Of a stretch of DNA of 64,000 nucleotides, positions 59,123-64,000 are shown piece by piece. A model generated the notes under the pieces. It was given only the letters and a program-made list of their open reading frames with translations. It was not told the DNA's origin and made no database searches. Location: NCBI GenBank assembly GCA_963920635.1, contig OY987307.1, positions 19,669,735-19,733,734 of the forward strand, read 5' to 3'. The first letter of the stretch is position 1; each line of letters opens with the position of its first letter. The DNA comes from Pseudeuparius sepicola (taxonomy: Eukaryota > Arthropoda > Insecta > Coleoptera > Anthribidae). A program made the translations under genes and the position numbers.

Positions 59123-59471
59123 TATTATTGATAGGTGACGGAGGACAGGGTCGTAATCAACAGAATTTACGTTTTACAAACACGAATCCTAAAAAACTCT
59201 GTTCTTTGAAGCATAAAAAAAGGCTGTAGTTATAGTTTCTGTGTTTGAAGTTAGGTTAGAGCCACAGACACAGAGATCGAATATCAAGGTTAAAGTTAGG
59301 CATCTGACACAAGTTCTGACATTTCTGCCGGACATGCTAAATACGTCCCTGTTGGCGCCCACAACATTGCTGCCAACCTTGAAAGGACTCCGGTTGTAAT
59401 AATGATTGTAGGAAAAGGGGGGGGGTCGCCCCCCCCCCCGCCCCGCCCCTGTATCCGCCACTGAACGCAAG

Positions 59472-59715
59472 AAAGCTCATCATTGTATTCTTCTCTAATC
59501 TAATATGTTTTAAAGGCTCCAATTAATTCTAAGTTTTGTATTAGTAAACAGAAGTGTTCTATTGGAAGTTTCTATATTATTGTTGGTCTGAGGGGCGATG
59601 ACGGTCATTGATTTATGGTCGGAAATTCAGCGCGGAAACCGGTCATTTACGAAAGGAGATTGTTAGCGTTGCAGAAAAATCGCCGGGCCGAACTCTGCCC
59701 TGCATGGTCACTATG
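59472..59715. other. no gene recognised
   Basis: Short unique stretch between the two hAT families. Confidence 0.4.
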
Positions 59716-60339
59716 CAGTAGCGTAGCTAGGGGTCTTGGGGCCCCGGTGCAGAATTCTGCATCGGGGCCCTCCCTTTTGTAGTCCAGTAACGATAGGTAG
59801 ATATAATTTTTCAAATGAAAAAATTGCGGGAAAGTAATTTTTTGTTTTCTGCGAGTACCTATCCAACCAAAAAGATCACACTTAGACCCTCATTATAGAC
59901 CTCGCAATAGGAATGGTTTCTTATTTATTTCTAACAAAAAAAAACACTGATAAAAATTGTAGATAAAAAAGTTGTCTGCAACCTTGCTTTATGAATTTAT
60001 TTTATAACTTTGTTATTTTACAAGTTATGGGTTCATTTAGCGGCATTTTCTTCTATAATTCGTAAAATAAAAAAGTTACATAGAAAAATAAGAAAAACTG
60101 TAGGGAATCAAATTACCTATAGCTGCGGCTTTTGTCAACACATTTTTTTGTTAAAATATAAATGCGAAACCACATCTATTACATTCTTCATTACGGGATT
60201 TTGAGTGTCATCGCAGTGCCGGTTTAGCCAAACTTCGGGCCCTTATGGGCACTATAGATTTAGAGCCCCTTTTAATAGACTATCGTCGGCCACTCTTCTA
60301 ATTGAAACCAAATTTGGGTTTAACTTTTTATTACAAAAT

Positions 60340-62080
60340 AGAAAATAATAGTTATTTATGTACCAAGGCACTAAAGTTCAACTTTTTATGACTCATGTGG
60401 AGTTTAGTTGCTGAGGCCTCTGGCCGAGGCAAATAAACCACGAGTCCTAAAAAGAACTTCAGTGCCGAGGTACATATTATATTTTTTTTGAAATCGGAAA
60501 AAAAAATGTTTTATTAGGCAAGAAAATAATAATAAGGGATCACCCGTCCACGAACCGACTACGCGCGGCGTTGCTTGACTTTACGGATCGCTCTACCTAG
60601 GACAAGACAGGCCCTGGCGCACAAAAATCACGTGACCATCTTAGTCGACGTTACATGTCATTTGTCACATAACTGAAAGCGGCAGCTTGGGTTTTGAGAA
60701 GTTTTCAATGTTTAAAGTGTTTTTAAACGTCTTAGTTTATATTTTAGAAACAAGTTTGTGTCTAGTGCGCGTGTGTCCTGGCGGAGGGCAACCGCCCAGG
60801 TGTTATTATGGCGTCTGGGTGGGAGTCGTGCCGTCCAGGAGTATTGGTGCCGCTCGCACCGACGCGTGAGCGCTGTAGAGGGGAATTCTCCCCCGAACCA
60901 CAGAATAGGGAACCCGGAATGGACTATTATGGACATGGACAGTATTGGACAGTGGAGCCTGAGACAGAGGGGTAAACTGCTTACGGGAGATCCGCGAGTT
61001 CAGACGGTCCGGGTGGCTGGAAGCCGTTCCCGCTGACCACGTGCGGGTTTGTGTATTTTGTATTCACCATTCACCTTGTGCGAAATAAATCAGTGTTGTA
61101 ACGTTCTCGAGGATTTTCGTTATCGACCCACGCCCTGATACGGTTTATATTCGGTCTTTCACGCTACCGATCAACTGAGACCTCGTCATATTTACAGTAT
61201 ACCTACTGAGGTTAGTTTTCATTTTTATTTCGTAAAAAATAACCTAAATACCAAATATTGGGTCTGTTTATATTTTATTTATACATATTACAAAAGCCAG
61301 GAAGAAAGGGTCGCCATAACAAACATTTGTTTTGCCTCGGGATGAAAATTTAAGTATGTGTGGCTAACACATTTTCAAGAAAGTGAAACAATTAAAGTGG
61401 ACAAATGTGTTGTGGGATGAAAATACCTATAGAGAATATCACCTAAGCTAAAGGAACAATTTTTGAGAATGTGCCAAAATATTGTGAGTGCAGTGCCGTT
61501 TAACTCTCAGCCTAAAACAGCTGAGGCAGGTTGAAAATTTTGAAAAAACAATTAGAGAAAGATTGGATGCACAAAATCAATAATGTAATAGATGAAAGAA
61601 AACTTTCCAAATTGTTACGAAATTTGTTTTTCTACTTATCTCCAAAAATGCCTTTTAATATATACGACTAAGTTGGTCACGTGTCTACGCGATTATGCGT
61701 TATTAGCGCCGTGGCCTGTCTTTATCGTTGGCCTCGAGGACAAGTATAATGACGTACGGCACCTTCTGACAGAAAAACCAAACTGCTGCTTCTTGTGCAG
61801 CCTACACAACAAATCTATTGATATTCAAATTTACTAAAATATGTATACTGAAGGATTGCGCTTCTATAGGAAACAATTTCGCAATGTGTACGAAAAGTTA
61901 AATGAGCCTTTATAGGCCGGGTTTTGAATATTTGGTCACTTTTGACGGGCGATTTCTCCGCGTCTGACGTTTGATGTTTTTACATCTCGCCAAGGCCTAC
62001 TTATTGAAAAAATCGTACAATAATGGGCTACATTATTGTACGATTTCTGTGCTTTTAATGACGATTTTGGGACATTTTAA
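60340..62080 (-). mobile_element. R-family element, copy 2, with terminal hairpin
   Basis: 60,344-60,478 is a palindrome: gtaccaaggcactaaagttc faces gaacttcagtgccgaggtac around gaggcctctggccgaggc. From 60,480 to 60,620 and from 61,750 to 62,080 it matches copy 1 in reverse. A frame at 61592-61837 includes LTEKPNCCFLCSLHNKSIDI, a cysteine-rich peptide whose counterpart PPNCCLLCSVHEK is readable in copy 1. The family is unknown to me. Confidence 0.65.
60760..61160 (+). other. GC-rich segment with poly(A) signal, LTR- or exon-like
   Basis: gtgtgtcctggcggagggca through cgctgaccacgtgcgggttt is GC-rich, followed by gcgaaataaatcagtgttgt (an aataaa signal) and ttcgttatcgacccacgccc. Overlapping frames (60687-61036) lack domains. 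It is absent from R-family copy 1. It could be a solo LTR or a 3' exon with its poly(A) site. Confidence 0.35.
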
Positions 62081-62149
62081 TGCCGATTTCAAGAAAAAAC
62101 AGAAATGTACATGCAGATTATATTCGCAAAACTGATCAAATAAATTGCA

Positions 62150-62485
62150 TTGTTTTTAAACGCTATATTTTTGTCTGGAAAAACCACAAGTTTTTTAAAG
62201 GTAATGGCATTTGTAATGTTCTTACGAAGTTTTATTGAGACACGATACGTTTACAATTATAATACTTATAATAGACTAAAAGAAGCCAATTTTTCCATTT
62301 TTACCTGTTTTACAAGTATGTACTGCAGCCATTTATTTTTTTTCATCTGTATGTTAAATCAAACGAATATGGTCTGTTTTAAGAAAGCCACAAAAACCGT
62401 GCAAAATCATTGTAACACGAGGTGTTACAATGTTTTGGCACGGAAATTGTTTAAAATCAAATACATTGTAACTTCTAATATTTAA
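62150..62485 (+). CDS. 111-codon frame, second copy of the H1 frame
   Basis: Contains NAIFLSGKTTSFLKVMAF and LNQTNMVCFKKATKTVQ, almost identical to the frame at 50866-51279. The two blocks are separated here by 43 extra codons (62224-62352) that keep the frame. The extra DNA has no GT...AG borders, so it is not an obvious intron. Function unknown. Confidence 0.3.
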   Translation: MFLNAIFLSGKTTSFLKVMAFVMFLRSFIETRYVYNYNTYNRLKEANFSIFTCFTSMYCSHLFFFICMLNQTNMVCFKKATKTVQNHCNTRCYNVLARKLFKIKYIVTSNI

Positions 62486-62489
62486 AATT

Positions 62490-62940
62490 GTACCATGGAA
62501 AAACATTGTAAAGGACTGTGTTGATGACATTTTTGGAATTTTAAGTACAAAAAAAGTAGAAAAACTCTCTTGTTCGAAAAAGTAACTAGGTATAATAGTA
62601 GTTAATACCCACTCATCTAAAAGTCTTCTATTGAAAAAAAAATACAAAAAATATCCATTATCATTTTTAATAGCCAAAGTTTTTAAACCTCTCTCCTGAA
62701 AACTAGACTTTTGTCAGTTATAATGTTTTTGCATGCGCATAATGTGCAGATCGGAACCGGGCCCCTTGGCGCCCTCCCCGAGCGCCGGATAAACCAGCAC
62801 TGTGTTATGGTTTGGAATAAATCCAAGAAAAATTCTAGAAAAAATCAGCTGGTCCCCAATAGTTTTCATTGAGAATTAATATTAATATACACACGTAACA
62901 TAATAATAATCGCTACTGAGTGTTGAACAAAACGACTCTG
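62490..62940. other. no gene recognised
   Basis: AT-rich DNA ending in a GC-rich hAT-style end (gggccccttggcgccctccc near 62,760). Confidence 0.4.
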
Positions 62941-62943
62941 TGA

Positions 62944-64000
62944 CTCTGTTGTGTCTGGGAATGTGGGAATACTCGGCCGGTGAGCGGTGTCGCGTTTGTC
63001 ACAAAAATACTATTACCTGTTCTGTCAAAAATTATGGAAAAAATAGTTCAGTCGCAAGTTGTTAAATTTATTGAAACTTTTAATATTTTACCTAAACATA
63101 AATCGGGATTTCGTAAGTCACATAGCACTACAACAGCATTATTAAACTTGACTGACAATATCTTTAGAGCTAACGACAAAAGAATGGCTGCTGTTTTGGT
63201 GTCCGTCGATTACTCGAAGGCGTTTGACAAAATTAATCATCGTCTGTTATGTGCTAAACTAAAGTTCTTCGGGTTTGATACGACGTCGGTTACCTTTTTT
63301 GCTAACTATCTTGATGGTAGAACCCAGGCAGTGTGCCTTAATAATTCTAGATCTGACTTTCAACTAATTACATCAGGAGTCCCCCAGGGATCTATACTTG
63401 GACCACTGCTGTTTTTACTTTACACTGCAGATTTACCTGCTTTTATTCGACACTCAGAACTCCAATCGTATGCTGATGACACCCAGTTAATTCATTTTTT
63501 TCATGAAGAGGAGGTTGAAATAGGGGCGAACTATCTTAACACCGACATAAAAAATTTGTGCATATATTCGTCCAGCCATAATTTATCCATCAATCCCACT
63601 AAATCTAACATGATTCTTTTTTGTTCTGAAAGCCGTAGACAATATATAAAGACAGCCATGAAGGTTAATATAGGTCATCAAGTATTGACTTTTTCCGAAA
63701 CTATAAAAATTCTGGGAGTTATTGTGGATGAAAGGTTGAGATTCGGTGGGCATGTGAATAAATTGACTCAGAAGGTTTATCCGCGGATCAGAATTTTATA
63801 TGCAAACAAAAGTCTCTTAAATTTTAAAATAAGAAAAAAACTGTGCCTATCGCTTATCATCTCTATACTAAATTACTGCAACATCCTGTACTACCCGTGT
63901 CTCGATCACATTGCAAAAAATCGATTGCAGCAAATTCAGAATAGCTGTGTACGGTTTGTTTGTTCTTTGCGAAAATTCGACCACATTTCTGAGAAATTTG
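62944..64000 (+). CDS. LINE reverse transcriptase, CR1/Jockey group, intact to window edge
   Basis: Uninterrupted frame from a TGA at 62941 to the window end, 352 codons; the first ATG is 63034. Numbering from that ATG: LPVLSKIMEKIVQSQV overlaps the start, GFRKSHSTTTALL near 27, LVSVDYSKAFDKINH with the first catalytic aspartate near 59, SGVPQGSILGPLLF at 114, the catalytic YADDTQL at 146, then the thumb region (LGVIVDERLRFGGHVNKL). The palm motifs are complete. Motif order and YADDTQ point to the CR1/L2-Jockey set of non-LTR elements. The N-terminal endonuclease and the start of the polymerase are missing, so this copy is 5'-truncated at about 62,990, as is usual for LINEs. The lack of any stop suggests recent insertion. 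Confidence 0.93.

Larger units (their letters stand above)
55705..59463. mobile_element. hAT element with perfect duplication, host of three nested elements
   Basis: Left end CAGAGGCGGATCCAGG, right end CTGTATCCGCCACTG, flanked on both sides by AACGCAAG (55697-55704 and 59464-59471), an exact 8-bp duplication 3.76 kb apart. Both ends carry G or C runs. It contains the hAT at 55811, the foldback MITE at 57218 and the pogo derivative at 57922; without these, about 0.98 kb of its own DNA remains. No transposase is read in that remainder. Confidence 0.93.
59716..62430 (-). mobile_element. hAT element H1, copy 2, interrupted
   Basis: CAGTAGCGTAGCTAGGGG at 59,716 begins a reverse-complement match to 51,240-51,765 that runs to about 60,226. 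Matching resumes at 62,148-62,223 and 62,354-62,430 with 50,900-51,045. The 1.9 kb between is the second R-family copy plus other DNA. The other end (CAGTGGCGTAGC) is not found. An end-like cagtgccggttta at 60,214 and a mirrored aaaccagcactg at 62,791 suggest a further hAT nested here, with flanks TGTCATCG and TGTTATGG. Confidence 0.7.

Noticed and set aside
60344..60478. Palindrome as the terminal hairpin of an integrated virus
   Set aside because: No viral replication or capsid reading frames are visible near it, and the motif recurs within MITEs.

Overview
The window looks like insect nuclear DNA. It is AT-rich and rich in GTAGGTAC-type words, and it is packed with arthropod transposon families: Tc1/mariner, pogo, hAT, PIF/Harbinger with a THAP domain, Penelope, a CR1-group LINE and an LTR-element gag remnant. 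The species cannot be named from this sequence. I see no complete, recognisable host gene. The only substantial intact reading frame of known family is a LINE reverse transcriptase that runs off the right edge. One small spliced gene model on the minus strand (4.70-5.15 kb) is supported by good splice sites but has no recognised function.

Layout. 0-4.7 kb: AT-rich DNA with a short tandem repeat, a 118-bp hairpin and a mariner-like end. 4.7-7.8 kb: the spliced minus-strand gene, a broken THAP + DDE transposase, its 3' terminal repeat, a flanking inverted repeat and a GC-rich island. 7.8-9.24 kb: hAT element with a perfect 8-bp target duplication. 10.2-11.35 kb: a cluster of CCARTRGCTGACA-like words. 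13.4-17 kb: GC-rich island, a dispersed element (R family) carrying a nested 0.9-kb foldback MITE, and a second island. 17.2-18.7 kb: mini-hAT and a decayed LTR element. 18.95-21.34 kb: three 791-bp tandem units. 22.5-30.7 kb: islands, a Tc1 relic, two mirror-image copies of one element (one invaded by Penelope) around a GC-rich island, and a second Tc1 end. 31.3-38.9 kb: three foldback/TIR elements and a second Penelope copy. 40.3-41.4 kb: island. 42.5-51.8 kb: two mariner-like elements with DUF4817-type transposase relics, a tRNA-like sequence, and a hAT inserted exactly at the edge of one mariner. 52-53.6 kb: island and Harbinger deletion derivative. 55.7-59.5 kb: a hAT with a perfect 8-bp duplication containing three nested elements. 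59.7-62.4 kb: second copy of the 50.7-kb hAT, mixed with the second R-family copy. 62.9-64 kb: LINE reverse transcriptase.

The window therefore reads as a layered transposon deposit. Target duplications let several insertions be ordered in time. The scattered GC-rich, apparently single-copy islands are the best candidates for host-relevant sequence, probably non-coding regulatory DNA of a distant gene or parts of a very long intron; this is inference. TGACGTCA octamers occur at least nine times, in islands and in transposon arms, far more than base composition predicts.
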